From: Thermomicrobiales bacterium
Lineage (GTDB): Bacteria > Chloroflexota > Chloroflexia > Thermomicrobiales > UBA6265
Length of the DNA: 64,000 bases
NCBI GenBank assembly: GCA_030447415.1
Contig: JAUJOZ010000001.1
Location: 248,001 to 312,000, forward strand
Direction: 5' to 3'
Shown here: positions 47,360 to 56,919 of the stretch, piece after piece
Layout: the number at the start of each line of letters is the position of its first letter
Position numbering within the stretch: the first letter of the stretch is position 1
The notes under the pieces: generated by a model
What the model saw: the letters and a program-made list of their open reading frames with translations, nothing else
Databases searched by the model: none
What the model was told of the DNA's origin: nothing
Program-made: the position numbers and the translations under genes

Positions 47360-48288
47360 TGACGCCTCCGTCGGTCCCCACCCTCGATCCGCTCGTCGGC
47401 AGCACCGGTGCCCGGCCCGGCGCAGTCGGCTTCCTGACGGACACCACCCTTTGCATCGGCTGCAAGGCGTGCGAGGTCGCGTGCAAGCAGTGGAACCAGC
47501 TCCCCGCCGACGGCTCCAGCGGGGGCCACGCCGGCTTCACCGGGTACAGCTACGACAACACCGTCGACCTGGGAGCTACCACCTGGCGTCACGTCGCCTT
47601 CGTCGAGCTCCCGGCGTCTTCAGTTGCGGCGACTGAGCCAGAAGTCGCTGTCCGCGGGCAGCAGTCCTCGCCACTTCGTCTTTCCGGCGAAGCGGGACTC
47701 CCGTCACCCAGCAATGCCCCCGCCTGGCTTATGCTCAGCGACGTCTGCAAGCACTGCGTCCACGCCGGCTGCTTGGAGGCTTGCCCCACTGGTGCGATCA
47801 TCCGCACCGAATTCGACACCGTCGTGATCCAACAAGACATCTGCAACGGGTGCGGCTACTGCGTTCCCGCCTGCCCATTTGGCGTTCCTCAGCTCGGAAC
47901 CGCGGACCACAGGGCGCACAAGTGCACCCTCTGCTACGACCGGCTCGTCGACGGGCTCGAGCCCGCCTGCGCCAAGGCCTGCCCGACCGACTCCATCCGG
48001 TTCGGCCGGGTCGAGGAGCTGATGGCCCGCGCCCGCTCACGCGTCGAAGTCCTTCACGCTCGGGGTGTCACGGGCGCGCATATCTACGGCGATCGCGCCG
48101 TCGGCGGGACGAGTGGAATCGACGGCCTTAACGCCTTCTTCGTGCTGACCGCCCCGCCCGCAACGTACAACCTTCCCGCCTACCCCGAGCTGCCGCAGGA
48201 CAAGGCGCGCGGGGCCTGGCTGTCGACCGCTGTAGCGGCGATCGGACTTGGGATGGCGGCGGTAGCCGCGCTGCGTGGACGCGGGTAG
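47359..48288 (+). CDS. fdhB: Formate dehydrogenase iron-sulfur subunit
   Basis: The 309-residue protein carries four 4Fe-4S motifs: 'CIGCKACEVACK', 'CKHCVHAGCLEACP', 'CNGCGYCVPACP' and 'CTLCYD...ACAKACP'. It passes electrons from FdhA to the membrane. A single C-terminal hydrophobic helix ('STAVAAIGLGMAAVAAL') anchors it, as in FdnH. It overlaps fdhA by one base (TGATG). A low-complexity insert of about 25 residues around position 100 is not usual. Confidence 0.94.
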   Translation: MTPPSVPTLDPLVGSTGARPGAVGFLTDTTLCIGCKACEVACKQWNQLPADGSSGGHAGFTGYSYDNTVDLGATTWRHVAFVELPASSVAATEPEVAVRGQQSSPLRLSGEAGLPSPSNAPAWLMLSDVCKHCVHAGCLEACPTGAIIRTEFDTVVIQQDICNGCGYCVPACPFGVPQLGTADHRAHKCTLCYDRLVDGLEPACAKACPTDSIRFGRVEELMARARSRVEVLHARGVTGAHIYGDRAVGGTSGIDGLNAFFVLTAPPATYNLPAYPELPQDKARGAWLSTAVAAIGLGMAAVAALRGRG

Positions 48289-49374
48289 ATGGGCAGGACT
48301 GAGCGCCGCTGGGCAACGGTCCGTCCCTCAGACCCAACCGACCACGAGCGGCGCGTGGCACGAGACGGCGGCGGGACCGGCGCCGAAGCAAGACCGAGCT
48401 ACTATGGTGTCCCCGTCGTCCACAAGCCCCATTGGAAATGGCTGATCGTCGGCTACTTCTTTCTGGGTGGGATCGCCGGCGCCGGCTACGTCATCGCCGC
48501 CGTGTCGAACCTGGTCGGACCGGCCGCGGACCGGCGGGTCGTGCGCGCCGGACGCTACATCTCGCTCGGCGCGCTCCTCCCCTGCCCGGTTCTGCTCGTC
48601 CTGGACCTCGGCCGGCCCGAGCGGTTCATCTACATGCTACGCGTCATCAAGCTCCGGTCGCCGATGTCGGTCGGCACATGGGGTCTGACGCTGTTCGGCG
48701 CCTGCTCGAGCCTGTCCGCCTTCGCGCAGGCCGCCGAGGACGGTCTGCTCGGGCGCGGGAGGCTTGCCCGGGCGGCATCGCGCCTCCCAACCGGCGCGGT
48801 CGACGCCGCCGGCGCGCCGCTCGGCTGCTTCGTCGGCGGCTACACCGGCGTCCTTCTCGCGGCCACGGCCGTCCCGCTCTGGGCGAAGAATTCCCTGCTC
48901 ATGGGACCGCTGTTCCTCAGCTCCGCGTTCTCCAACGCGGCCGCGGCGGTCGCGCTCCTGCTCGCGTTCGACCGCGACGCGCTCTCCGATTCGCTGCGGC
49001 GGCTGGAGCGACTGGAAGCGATCGCGGCGGCCTCAGAGCTGGCCCTGCTGGCCGCGTTCCGCGCCCACCCCGGTCCCACGATTGCCCACCCCGTGATGGA
49101 GGGTCGCACTGCAACCCTCTTGCGCTACGGCACCGTGGGCTCCGGCCTGATCGTCCCCCTGCTCCTCCAAGCGCCGACGGTGCTCGGCCGCAAACGCCCA
49201 TCGCGAGCGATCACCATCCTCGCCTCGGTCCTCGTCCTGATAGGCGGATTCATCGTTCGCTACGCCGTCGTCGTCGCCGGACACGCCTCGGCGGACAATC
49301 CCCACGCCACCTTCACCTTTGCGGGCACACCGCCCGCGGTGGAGACCCAAGATCAGGATCTCGACGTACCATAA
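48289..49374 (+). CDS. NrfD/PsrC-type membrane subunit of formate dehydrogenase
   Basis: The 361-residue protein has eight to nine predicted membrane helices and the NrfD-family segment 'WLIVGYFFLGGIAGAGYVIA' followed by 'DLGRPERFIYMLRV' and 'SPMSVGTWGLTLFGA'. Such subunits exchange electrons with quinones without haem. The ATG directly follows the fdhB stop (TAGATG). Together with fdhA and fdhB it makes a three-gene respiratory formate dehydrogenase operon. No maturation gene (fdhD, fdhE) or sel gene lies nearby. Confidence 0.9.
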   Translation: MGRTERRWATVRPSDPTDHERRVARDGGGTGAEARPSYYGVPVVHKPHWKWLIVGYFFLGGIAGAGYVIAAVSNLVGPAADRRVVRAGRYISLGALLPCPVLLVLDLGRPERFIYMLRVIKLRSPMSVGTWGLTLFGACSSLSAFAQAAEDGLLGRGRLARAASRLPTGAVDAAGAPLGCFVGGYTGVLLAATAVPLWAKNSLLMGPLFLSSAFSNAAAAVALLLAFDRDALSDSLRRLERLEAIAAASELALLAAFRAHPGPTIAHPVMEGRTATLLRYGTVGSGLIVPLLLQAPTVLGRKRPSRAITILASVLVLIGGFIVRYAVVVAGHASADNPHATFTFAGTPPAVETQDQDLDVP

Positions 49375-49511
49375 CGCGGAATGACCAATGGGGCCTGGAC
49401 ACCGCGCGCAATGGGTGGTAGTCCTATCGCCCATAGCGGCCAGACCGCGTCGCGGAGGGCAGCTCGCTTCGGGATGTGCCAACCGCTCCTTGGCGCAGAA
49501 GGGGGAGGACC

Positions 49512-50879
49512 GTGCCAACAACGCTTGGGCGGCGTCAGTTCCTTGCCCGAAGCGCCGCCGTGACCGCCGCCATCCTGGCGCCTCATGAGCGATCCAGCGC
49601 CGCCGCCGCGAGCTCGCAGACCACGCCCGTCTCCCGGCCTCTGAGCGGTAAGCTCCGGTACCAGTTGGTCGGGACCTCGCCGGATGAGATCTGGGTGGCA
49701 CAGGACTTTCTCAACGCCACGTTCGGCCGCCAGTTCCCCGACGTTCAGGTAACGGTGGAGCCTGCTCCCGACGACCGTGACAAGCAAATGCTCGCCGGGA
49801 TGAGCGCTGGCAACGCTCCGGACGTCTTCGATACCTGGCGGGATGATGTCGTCAAGTACGCCGACCGCGGCCAGGTCCTCGATATCGAGCCGTTCGTCCA
49901 ACGGGATCTCTCGGTCGACGATGTCGCCGATTACTTCACGTGGCAATGGCAGGACTTCGTGCTCCCCAGCGGCATGCGCTTCGGGATGCCGAAATACGTC
50001 AACCTGATGGCGGTCTGGTACAACCGAGATATGTTCGACCAGGCCGGACTCGCGCCCCCGGACGACACCTGGACGCATGACCGCTACGCCGAGGCGGCTA
50101 AGGCCCTAACGAAGCGCCAGGCCGGTGCGGTCACCACCTGGGGTCTCTACTACCCGGCCTTCGCCCTCGACCGGTTCGCCTATAAGGTGGAGGCCTGGGG
50201 CGGCCACGTTGTCGCCCCTCAGGACAATCGGACGGCCCTGTTCGGTGCCGAGCATGCGCTCGCCGCCGCGGAGTGGGCGCGCAAGCTCACCTTTGATGAT
50301 GGCGCGAACGCCCGGCGCGACCTCCTCTTCCCCGGGGGAGGCGGCGGCGCCGCGGCGACGATCGGGCAGTTTGCCGCCGGTCGGCTGGCAATGGTCGAGA
50401 ACGGCCTGTTCCCGTTCGCGACTGCTGCCGCGGTCGGCGGGCGATTTCGGTGGGGCTACGCGGCGGTACCGAAGGGGCCGGTCGGGCGGCGGGTGCTCGG
50501 CACGGCCGACGGCTTCGCCATCTGGTCGGGGACCAAGCAGCAGGAGGCGGCCTGGGAGCTGGTGAAGTTCCTCTCCGGCCGGGAATACCAGCTCCAGCTC
50601 ACGGTACTGACCGGCTACCTCCCGAACCGCTTCTCGATCCTGTCAGAATGGCAGCAGATCTGCAATCGCTTCTACCCGGAGCTGGCCGACGCCGACCTCG
50701 AGGTCGCGAAGGTGGCCATGATCGCCGGCTACCCGGGCAACCGACCCCTCTTCTCGCGGGATGCCGAGGCGCAGGAGCTGATCAACCCCGCGCTCGAGCG
50801 GGTGTTCGTCAAAGGCGACGTGCCGGTAACCTACCTCGCGCAGGTCGCCGAGCAGGTCACGGCGACGCTCCACTCGTAG
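49512..50879 (+). CDS. ABC transporter extracellular solute-binding protein (family 1), Tat-type
   Basis: The 455-residue product begins with a twin-arginine signal ('LGRRQFLARSAAVTAAILAP'). It then follows the family 1 binding-protein pattern ('FPDVQVTVEPAP', 'GNAPDVF', 'PKYVNLMAVWYNRDMFDQAG', 'AAWELVKFLSGREYQ'), typical of sugar or oligosaccharide uptake. The GTG at 49512 lies after AAGGGGGAGG; GTG 49476 is an alternative. No permease or ATPase gene is next to it, so partners must be elsewhere. It follows the formate dehydrogenase genes by 137 bp but is unlikely to be related in function. Confidence 0.88.
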   Translation: MPTTLGRRQFLARSAAVTAAILAPHERSSAAAASSQTTPVSRPLSGKLRYQLVGTSPDEIWVAQDFLNATFGRQFPDVQVTVEPAPDDRDKQMLAGMSAGNAPDVFDTWRDDVVKYADRGQVLDIEPFVQRDLSVDDVADYFTWQWQDFVLPSGMRFGMPKYVNLMAVWYNRDMFDQAGLAPPDDTWTHDRYAEAAKALTKRQAGAVTTWGLYYPAFALDRFAYKVEAWGGHVVAPQDNRTALFGAEHALAAAEWARKLTFDDGANARRDLLFPGGGGGAAATIGQFAAGRLAMVENGLFPFATAAAVGGRFRWGYAAVPKGPVGRRVLGTADGFAIWSGTKQQEAAWELVKFLSGREYQLQLTVLTGYLPNRFSILSEWQQICNRFYPELADADLEVAKVAMIAGYPGNRPLFSRDAEAQELINPALERVFVKGDVPVTYLAQVAEQVTATLHS

Positions 50880-50927
50880 AGCCGTTGGCCGCCGTGGTCG
50901 ACGGCCGGCGTCTCGTTGCCTCGCACG

Positions 50928-52364
50928 TTACGCGAGGCGGTCCCGCAACCAGGCCGGTGCGTCGGCGATGGGAACGCGCACCTGGCTCATGTCGTCGCGG
51001 TCGCGTACCGTCACGGCCCGGTCCTCAAGGGTGTCGTAGTCGACAGTGAAGCAGAAGGGGGTGCCGACCTCGTCCTGGCGCCGGTAACGCTTGCCGATAT
51101 TGCCGGTCTCGTCATAGTCGACGAGGACGCCCACCTCGCCCTCCAGCCGCTCGAAGAGCCGGCGTGCCACCTCCGCCAGCTCCGGCTTCTTCATCAAGGG
51201 CAGCACCGCCGCCTTGTAAGGCGCCACGCGCGGGTGGAGGCGCAGCACGACGCGAATGTCCGGCTTGCCGTTGACGTCGAGCGTCTCCTCCTCGTCGTAG
51301 GCGTCTAGGAGCAGAACCAGCAGTGTGCGGTCCACCCCGAAGGTCGGCTCGATGACGTGCGGCAGGTACCGGCTGTTGGTTTCCTGGTCGAAGTACGTGA
51401 GGTCCTCGCCGCTGTGCTCCTGGTGCTGGCGCAGGTCGAAGTCGGTCCGGTTCGCCAGTCCGTAGAGCTCCTTCCACCCCATCGGTGCCGGAAACGCATA
51501 CTCGAAGTCGACCGTGCGGCTGGAGTAGTGCGACAACTCGTCCTTAGCGTGCTCTCGCACCCGTAGGTGCTCGTCGCGCACGCCGACCGAGCGCAACCAG
51601 GTGCGCATCGCACTCAGCCAGTCCTCGAACGCCGCCGCTCCCGCATCGGGCTTGACGAAGTACTCGATTTCCATCTGCTCGAACTCGAGCAGGCGGAAGA
51701 TGAAGTTGCCGGGAGTAATTTCGTTGCGGAACGCCTTGCCGACCTGAGCGATGCCGAAGGGGAGCTTCACCCGGGCGGTGGCGAGCACGTTCTTGTACTG
51801 GACGAACATCGCCTGCGCCGTCTCCGGCCGCAGGTAGACCTGCGTGCCCGTCTCCGACACCGGTCCGATCGTCGTCTGAAACATCATGTTGAACTGACGG
51901 GCGTCGGTCAGCGTCCGGTTGCCGCAGTTGGGACAGGGCAGGTTCGCCGCCTGCAGGATCGCCGTCATCTCGACCGGTGACTTCCCCTCGGCGTGCTGGC
52001 CCAGCCGCTCCTCGATCAGGTGATCGGCCCGAAACCGACTCTTGCATGTCCGGCAGTCGACGAGCGGGTCGTTGAAGTTGACGACGTGGCCTGAGGCTTC
52101 CCAGACCCGCGGGTGCATCAGGATCCCACCGTCGAGGCCGACCACATCGCGCCGGCGGTGGACGAACGTCCGCCACCAGAGATCCTTGACGTTGCGCTTC
52201 AGCTCGGCGCCGAGCGGCCCGTAGTCCCACGTGTTCGCCAGTCCGCCGTAGATGTCCGACCCCGGGTAGACGAAGCCGCGCCGCTTGCAGAGGGCGGCGA
52301 CCTTGTCCATCGTGGCAGCGCGGCGGGTGCTCACGGTCGGCGGCTCAATCGTCGTATCGGTCAT
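50928..52364 (-). CDS. glyS: Glycyl-tRNA synthetase (single-chain class II)
   Basis: The 478-residue product is the dimeric, eukaryote/Bacillus-type enzyme, not the alpha2beta2 form. Class II motifs are visible: motif 1 near '[10 protein letters not shown]', motif 2 '[20 protein letters not shown]' and motif 3 '[14 protein letters not shown]'. A metal-binding pair 'CRTC...CPNC' lies at about 98-145. The C-terminal anticodon-binding domain ('[14 protein letters not shown]') is present. ATG 52364 has only a weak ribosome-binding site. The gene stands alone, converging on the binding-protein gene. Confidence 0.95.
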   Translation of the reverse strand: MTDTTIEPPTVSTRRAATMDKVAALCKRRGFVYPGSDIYGGLANTWDYGPLGAELKRNVKDLWWRTFVHRRRDVVGLDGGILMHPRVWEASGHVVNFNDPLVDCRTCKSRFRADHLIEERLGQHAEGKSPVEMTAILQAANLPCPNCGNRTLTDARQFNMMFQTTIGPVSETGTQVYLRPETAQAMFVQYKNVLATARVKLPFGIAQVGKAFRNEITPGNFIFRLLEFEQMEIEYFVKPDAGAAAFEDWLSAMRTWLRSVGVRDEHLRVREHAKDELSHYSSRTVDFEYAFPAPMGWKELYGLANRTDFDLRQHQEHSGEDLTYFDQETNSRYLPHVIEPTFGVDRTLLVLLLDAYDEEETLDVNGKPDIRVVLRLHPRVAPYKAAVLPLMKKPELAEVARRLFERLEGEVGVLVDYDETGNIGKRYRRQDEVGTPFCFTVDYDTLEDRAVTVRDRDDMSQVRVPIADAPAWLRDRLA

Positions 52365-52547
52365 AGGGACGGCGCAAACTCCTTTCGCCACTCGTGCCCG
52401 TGGGAACGCCCCGCGCACCGGGAGGCTCGAGCTCCTGTTCGAAATGACATCATAGCGAGGGCGAGCGATGCTCTCTACGGGCCGGGCCGCTCCATTGCCG
52501 CGGCCAGCCAGCGGTAGACCGGACACCCGGTAAGCGGCACCCGGGCC

Positions 52548-53549
52548 TCAGTCCTCCGCCGCCTCGGCGAGCGCGATGTCCACATCCGAGTTGACGCCAC
52601 GCCCGCTGAGCGATCCGTTGCGGGTCGGGCCGGCGCCGTTGCCGTTCGCCAGCTGGCGGTAGACCTGCGTCGTCGAGATGCTGACGTGGCCCAGCATCTG
52701 CTGAACATCGCGTAGGTCGGCACCGCGTTTTAGGGCATGCGTCGCGAACGTATGGCGTAGCGTGTGCGGCGTGATGTCGCCAATGTCAGCCTGTTGAGCG
52801 TACGACTTGAGGATCAACCAAAACCCTTGCCTGGTCAGCCGGCTACCCCGGTGGTTGAGGAACAGCGCGGGGTCTTCGCTCAGCGCAATGGCCGGTCGAC
52901 CCTGCCGCAGGTAGGCCTCAAGCGCACGGACGGCACTTTCCGTCAGCGGCACGGTGCGCCCACGTCCTGTTCGGCCGGAGCACCGTACGCTACCCGTTCC
53001 CAGGCCGATGTCGTCGAGGTCCAACGCCACCAGTTCGCTGACCCGCATGCCCGTCGCGTACAGCGTTTCCAACATCGCCCGGTCGCGCAACGCCTCGGGG
53101 CGCTCGCTCCCGCCTGCCGCTTCACCGCTCTCCCGGCCCGGCTGCTCCAGCAGGCGGCCCACCTCATGCGGCGTGATTGCGCGGGGCATGTACTTGTCGA
53201 CTTTGGGCGACGCCATCTTCGCGGCCGGATCGACGGGCACACGGCCCTCGGCCGACAGGAAGTGAAAGAAGGACTTGATCGCGGCGGTCTTGCGGGCCAC
53301 GGTGGAGGAGGCGTACTCACGCTCGCGAAGATGGAGCAGGTACGTGGTCAGGTGGCCGTCGGTGAGCTCCTCCCAGCACGTCACCGAGGGGTCGGTTGCC
53401 GCGGCCGTATCACTCCCCGACCGTTCTCGGCACTCCTTGAGGTAGGCCAGGAACTGGTTGAGGTCGTTGCGGTACGCGGAGATGGTGTTGAGCGAGAAAC
53501 CCCGCTCCCCCTCCAGTACGCGGAGGAACCGCTCGACGTCCTGGTGCAT
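52548..53549 (-). CDS. XerC/XerD-like tyrosine recombinase
   Basis: The 333-residue protein has the N-terminal core-binding domain ('FLRVLEGERGFSLNTISAYR') and the catalytic domain with Arg in 'GMRVSELVALDL', His-x-x-Arg in 'PHTLRHTFATHAL', His in 'LGHVSISTTQVY' and the Tyr nucleophile in the same segment. The lysine of the beta hairpin (XerD 'GKGNKERLVPL') is replaced: 'GRTGRGRTVPL'. A low-complexity C-terminal tail of about 35 residues is extra. It may resolve chromosome dimers or belong to a mobile element; single Xer proteins are common. ATG 53549 follows GGGGAG. Confidence 0.88.
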   Translation of the reverse strand: MHQDVERFLRVLEGERGFSLNTISAYRNDLNQFLAYLKECRERSGSDTAAATDPSVTCWEELTDGHLTTYLLHLREREYASSTVARKTAAIKSFFHFLSAEGRVPVDPAAKMASPKVDKYMPRAITPHEVGRLLEQPGRESGEAAGGSERPEALRDRAMLETLYATGMRVSELVALDLDDIGLGTGSVRCSGRTGRGRTVPLTESAVRALEAYLRQGRPAIALSEDPALFLNHRGSRLTRQGFWLILKSYAQQADIGDITPHTLRHTFATHALKRGADLRDVQQMLGHVSISTTQVYRQLANGNGAGPTRNGSLSGRGVNSDVDIALAEAAED

Positions 53550-53675
53550 TCTTTCTCCCCTGAAGCTCTCCGCGCGACCATCGGCCGTCGACTGTCGGTT
53601 GCGAATTGGCCGGCCCGGCCGCGCCTCTCCTCTCGCCGGCGGTGGTCGGCCTGACCCGCCCGGCACCCCGGGGCG

Positions 53676-54815
53676 CTAGGCGCTAACTGCCGACAGGTGC
53701 CCGCCGAGCACGTCAGCGAGCGGCGTGTACGGCAGGTCGAAGGCTTCAGCGACCGCGGCGTACGTCACCTTGCCGTCCAGCACGTTAACCCCTTTGGCAA
53801 GCACTGGATCGCGCGCCACCGCCCCTTCCAGTCCCAAGTCCGCCAACTCCAGACCGTACGGAAGCGTCTCATTGGAGAGGGCGAACGTGCTCGTCCGCGG
53901 CACCGCTCCGGGCATGTTCGTCACGCAATAGTGGATCACCCCTCCCACGTCGAAGATCGGATCGCTGTGGGAAGTGGGCCGTGCCGTTTCGATGCAGCCG
54001 CCTTGATCGATCGCGACATCCACGACAACGGCACCCGGCCGCATGGTATGGACCATCTCGGCGGTGACGAGCTTCGGCGCCTTCGCCCCGGCGATCAGCA
54101 CGGAACCGATCAGCACGTCGGCCTCGCGCACCGCCGCCGCCACGTTCTGCTTGTTCGAAGCGAGGGTGTGAACCCGCCCGTGCAGCACCTGGTCCAGGAA
54201 CCGCAGGCGCTCGATGTTGCGGTCAAGGATGGTGACATTGGCACCCATGCCGAGCGCCATTTGAGCGGCGTTCGTGCCGACCACCCCGCCTCCGACGACG
54301 ACGACATTGGCCCCAGGCACCCCCGGCACCCCGCCGAGGAGCATGCCGCGTCCGCCGTGGGTGCGCTCCAGGTAGTGCGCACCCACCTGCGCCGCCATAC
54401 GGCCCGCCACCTCGCTCATCGGGGTGAGCAGGGGCAGTGCACCGGTCGGAAGTTGAACCGTCTCGTACGCCACTGCCCGCCCTCGGTTGCGCATCAGGGC
54501 GCGGGTCAGTGGTTCATCGGCCGCGAGGTGAAGGTAGGTAAACAGAAGTTGATCCGGGCGGAGGAGGTCGTATTCGGCGGGCACCGGCTCTTTAACCTTG
54601 ACGATCATCTCCGCCTGCGCGAAGACTGCCTGGTGCGTGTCGACAAGCGCCGCGCCGGCCGCCGCGTACTCGTCGTCCGCGAACCCGCTACCGTTCCCGG
54701 CACCGCGCTCGACCACCACCCGGTGCCCACGCGTCACGTATTCGGCGGCACCGGCCGGCGTCGTGGAGACCCGATTCTCCCAGTCCTTGATCTCCCTGGG
54801 CACGCCGACGATCAT
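53676..54815 (-). CDS. ald: Alanine dehydrogenase
   Basis: Ald interconverts L-alanine and pyruvate plus ammonia with NAD. The 379-residue product has the family start 'MIVGVPREIKDWENRV', the active-site Lys in 'EMIVKVKEPV', His in 'YLHLAADEPL', the NAD loop 'VVVVGGGVVGTNAAQMALG' and 'VVDVAIDQGGCIET'. ATG 54815 follows GGGAGAAG. Length is normal. A TAGAAT -10-like element lies on the same strand at 54960-54965. Confidence 0.95.
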   Translation of the reverse strand: MIVGVPREIKDWENRVSTTPAGAAEYVTRGHRVVVERGAGNGSGFADDEYAAAGAALVDTHQAVFAQAEMIVKVKEPVPAEYDLLRPDQLLFTYLHLAADEPLTRALMRNRGRAVAYETVQLPTGALPLLTPMSEVAGRMAAQVGAHYLERTHGGRGMLLGGVPGVPGANVVVVGGGVVGTNAAQMALGMGANVTILDRNIERLRFLDQVLHGRVHTLASNKQNVAAAVREADVLIGSVLIAGAKAPKLVTAEMVHTMRPGAVVVDVAIDQGGCIETARPTSHSDPIFDVGGVIHYCVTNMPGAVPRTSTFALSNETLPYGLELADLGLEGAVARDPVLAKGVNVLDGKVTYAAVAEAFDLPYTPLADVLGGHLSAVSA

Positions 54816-55243
54816 CCGGCAGACTTCTCCCCACGCGCGGCTCAATGGACCGTCGGACGCACGTCCTCACCCGGGAGCGTCGCAGATCCGCCGCGCATGA
54901 TGCGCCTCTCGCGGGGCGAGGTCCCGTGTTCCCGATCGGGTCGCCTGTACGGCCACCGCATTCTAACATACATAACGCGCGATCCCGATGGCAGCATGCG
55001 GGGCGGCAGCGGTCCTTCCCTGGGTAGGCAGCACCGTCTGTGCCACCAGTTAGGGGTGCGCATCCCGCATCGACCCCGCGAGGCCGCCCGCCCGCGCGTC
55101 CCACGGAATAGGGGGCCGGCACGACGCGGTAACCGGGCAGCGTTGCGGCAGGCGTCGGCCGTGGGTACCATTGCCCCAGGAGCCGGCGGCCCCCAATGGC
55201 GGGGGCGCTTCATCGTCCTGCCCGCGTCTGGAGTTTTCCCTTC
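54816..55243. other. Divergent intergenic region between ald and rseP
   Basis: About 430 bp. The only feature I can point to is the minus-strand -10-like TAGAAT at 54960-54965 for ald. The rseP frame is open from ATG 55196. Confidence 0.45.
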
Positions 55244-56860
55244 GTGCCCGACTTCCTCAGCCCTGACTTCCTCCGCGGCCTTTACATCATCCCCGTCCTC
55301 GCGGTCCTTATCCTAATTCACGAGATCGGCCACTTTGTAACGGCGCGCATGGTCGGCGTCACAGTCGAAGAATTCGGCCTCGGCATCCCGCCTCGCGCCA
55401 AAGGATGGCGCTACAAGGGCGTCCTCTGGTCGCTGAACTGGATTCCGTTCGGTGGCTTCGTCCGCGTCCTGGGCGAGGACGGCGCCAGCATGGAGCCGGG
55501 CTCCATGAACACCAAGTCGCCCGCGCAGCGCGCCTTCTTCCTCGCCGCGGGGTCGGGGATGAACTTCCTCCTCGCCATCCTCCTCATGATTCTGGTCGTC
55601 GGCGTCCAGGGCATCTCCCACGAGAACGTCTACGTCGGCGATGTCCGCCCCAACTCACCGGCCGAGGCGGCTGGCCTCCAGGTCGGCGACCGCATCGTTG
55701 AGGCGGCGGGCGAGCGCGTGCGGGACCGCGACGAGCTGGCGGCCACCGCCCGCGAGTTCGCCGGCCGAAGGATGAGCCTGGTCGTCGAACGCGACGGGCA
55801 GCCGATCGAGCGCGAGGTGGCTCCCCGCGAGGATCCGCCCCCGGGTGAAGGCCCCACCGGCGTGGGGCTGGTCCCGGTCGCCGAGGCCGATCTGACGGTC
55901 GAGTCGTTGGCCGCCGGTGCGCCGGCAGCCGAGGCCGGGTTGCAGGCTGGGGATCGGATCGTCTCCATCAATGGCCGACCCGTGGACGACTCGTATGTCT
56001 TCGGCTTCGAGTTGCGCGAGGCCGAGGGGGCGACCGTTGACCTGGTCGTCAGGCAGGATGGAGTCGAACGTCCGGTCCAGGTTTCGGTCCCGCGGGTCTA
56101 CCCGCGGGTGTCCGAGGTGGAGGCCGACTCCGCGGCTGCCGCCGCCGGCTGGCAAGCTGGCGACCGACTCATCACCATCGCTGGGACCGACGTGGCGCGG
56201 CCCACGGATCTGCTCGACGCCCTGGAGCGCTCCAGCGGCCAGACGGTTCCGGTCACCGTGGAGCGAGCCACCGGCGGGGGAAGCGCCCAGCGGCTCGAAA
56301 CGCGGCTCACCCTGGGCGAGCTGGAGGCCGGCGACACCGCGCTCTCCCTTGCCGGCGTAAATATCGTGGACGCCAGTCCGCTCGACACCCTCGGCCTCGC
56401 CGCGGAGGTCGAGCCTCGCTTCGAGCGTGTCTCCGCGGGCCGGGTGATCCCGACCGGGTTCGCCCGCGCCTTCGACGCGACGCGGCTCATGATCGGCCAG
56501 ATCCGGGAGCTGGTTACGAACCGCGACCAGTGGGATCAGGTCGCCGGGCCGATCGGCATGGGGCAGATCACGAGCTACGCGCTGGAGGTCAGTCCGTTTC
56601 CCGTCTGGGTCACCCTCGCGAACCTCGCCATCGTCCTTTCGCTCAACCTTGGCATCCTCAATCTGCTGCCGCTGCCGGCGCTCGACGGCGGGCGGCTGCT
56701 TTTTGTCATCATCGAGATCCTGCGCGGGGGACGGCGGATCGCACCGGAGAAGGAAGGGCTCGTCCACTTCGTCGGCTTGGTCCTCCTCCTCGGCTTGATG
56801 GGGATCATCGCCTTCGCCGACGTCAACCGCCTGTTGAGCGGCACGCCGTTCGGGCCATAG
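55244..56860 (+). CDS. rseP: Site-2 metalloprotease RseP with three PDZ domains
   Basis: RseP-type intramembrane proteases cut membrane-bound anti-sigma factors and leftover signal peptides. The zinc motif is 'HEIGHF' in the first membrane helix; 'GSGMNFLLAILL' follows and the second zinc ligand lies in 'LPALDGGRLL' near the C-terminus. Between them are three PDZ domains, each with an 'A-G-L/W-Q-x-G-D-R-I/L' core ('AAGLQVGDRI', 'EAGLQAGDRI', 'AAGWQAGDRL'). Most relatives have one or two. GTG 55244 starts just before the first helix; ATG 55196 would add 16 residues. It is followed by ispG, a common pairing. Confidence 0.92.
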   Translation: MPDFLSPDFLRGLYIIPVLAVLILIHEIGHFVTARMVGVTVEEFGLGIPPRAKGWRYKGVLWSLNWIPFGGFVRVLGEDGASMEPGSMNTKSPAQRAFFLAAGSGMNFLLAILLMILVVGVQGISHENVYVGDVRPNSPAEAAGLQVGDRIVEAAGERVRDRDELAATAREFAGRRMSLVVERDGQPIEREVAPREDPPPGEGPTGVGLVPVAEADLTVESLAAGAPAAEAGLQAGDRIVSINGRPVDDSYVFGFELREAEGATVDLVVRQDGVERPVQVSVPRVYPRVSEVEADSAAAAAGWQAGDRLITIAGTDVARPTDLLDALERSSGQTVPVTVERATGGGSAQRLETRLTLGELEAGDTALSLAGVNIVDASPLDTLGLAAEVEPRFERVSAGRVIPTGFARAFDATRLMIGQIRELVTNRDQWDQVAGPIGMGQITSYALEVSPFPVWVTLANLAIVLSLNLGILNLLPLPALDGGRLLFVIIEILRGGRRIAPEKEGLVHFVGLVLLLGLMGIIAFADVNRLLSGTPFGP

Positions 56861-56919
56861 CGCTCGCCAACCAACCGTCAGCCGTCACGAAGTAGTCACC
56901 GCGCAGGAGCCACCTCACC

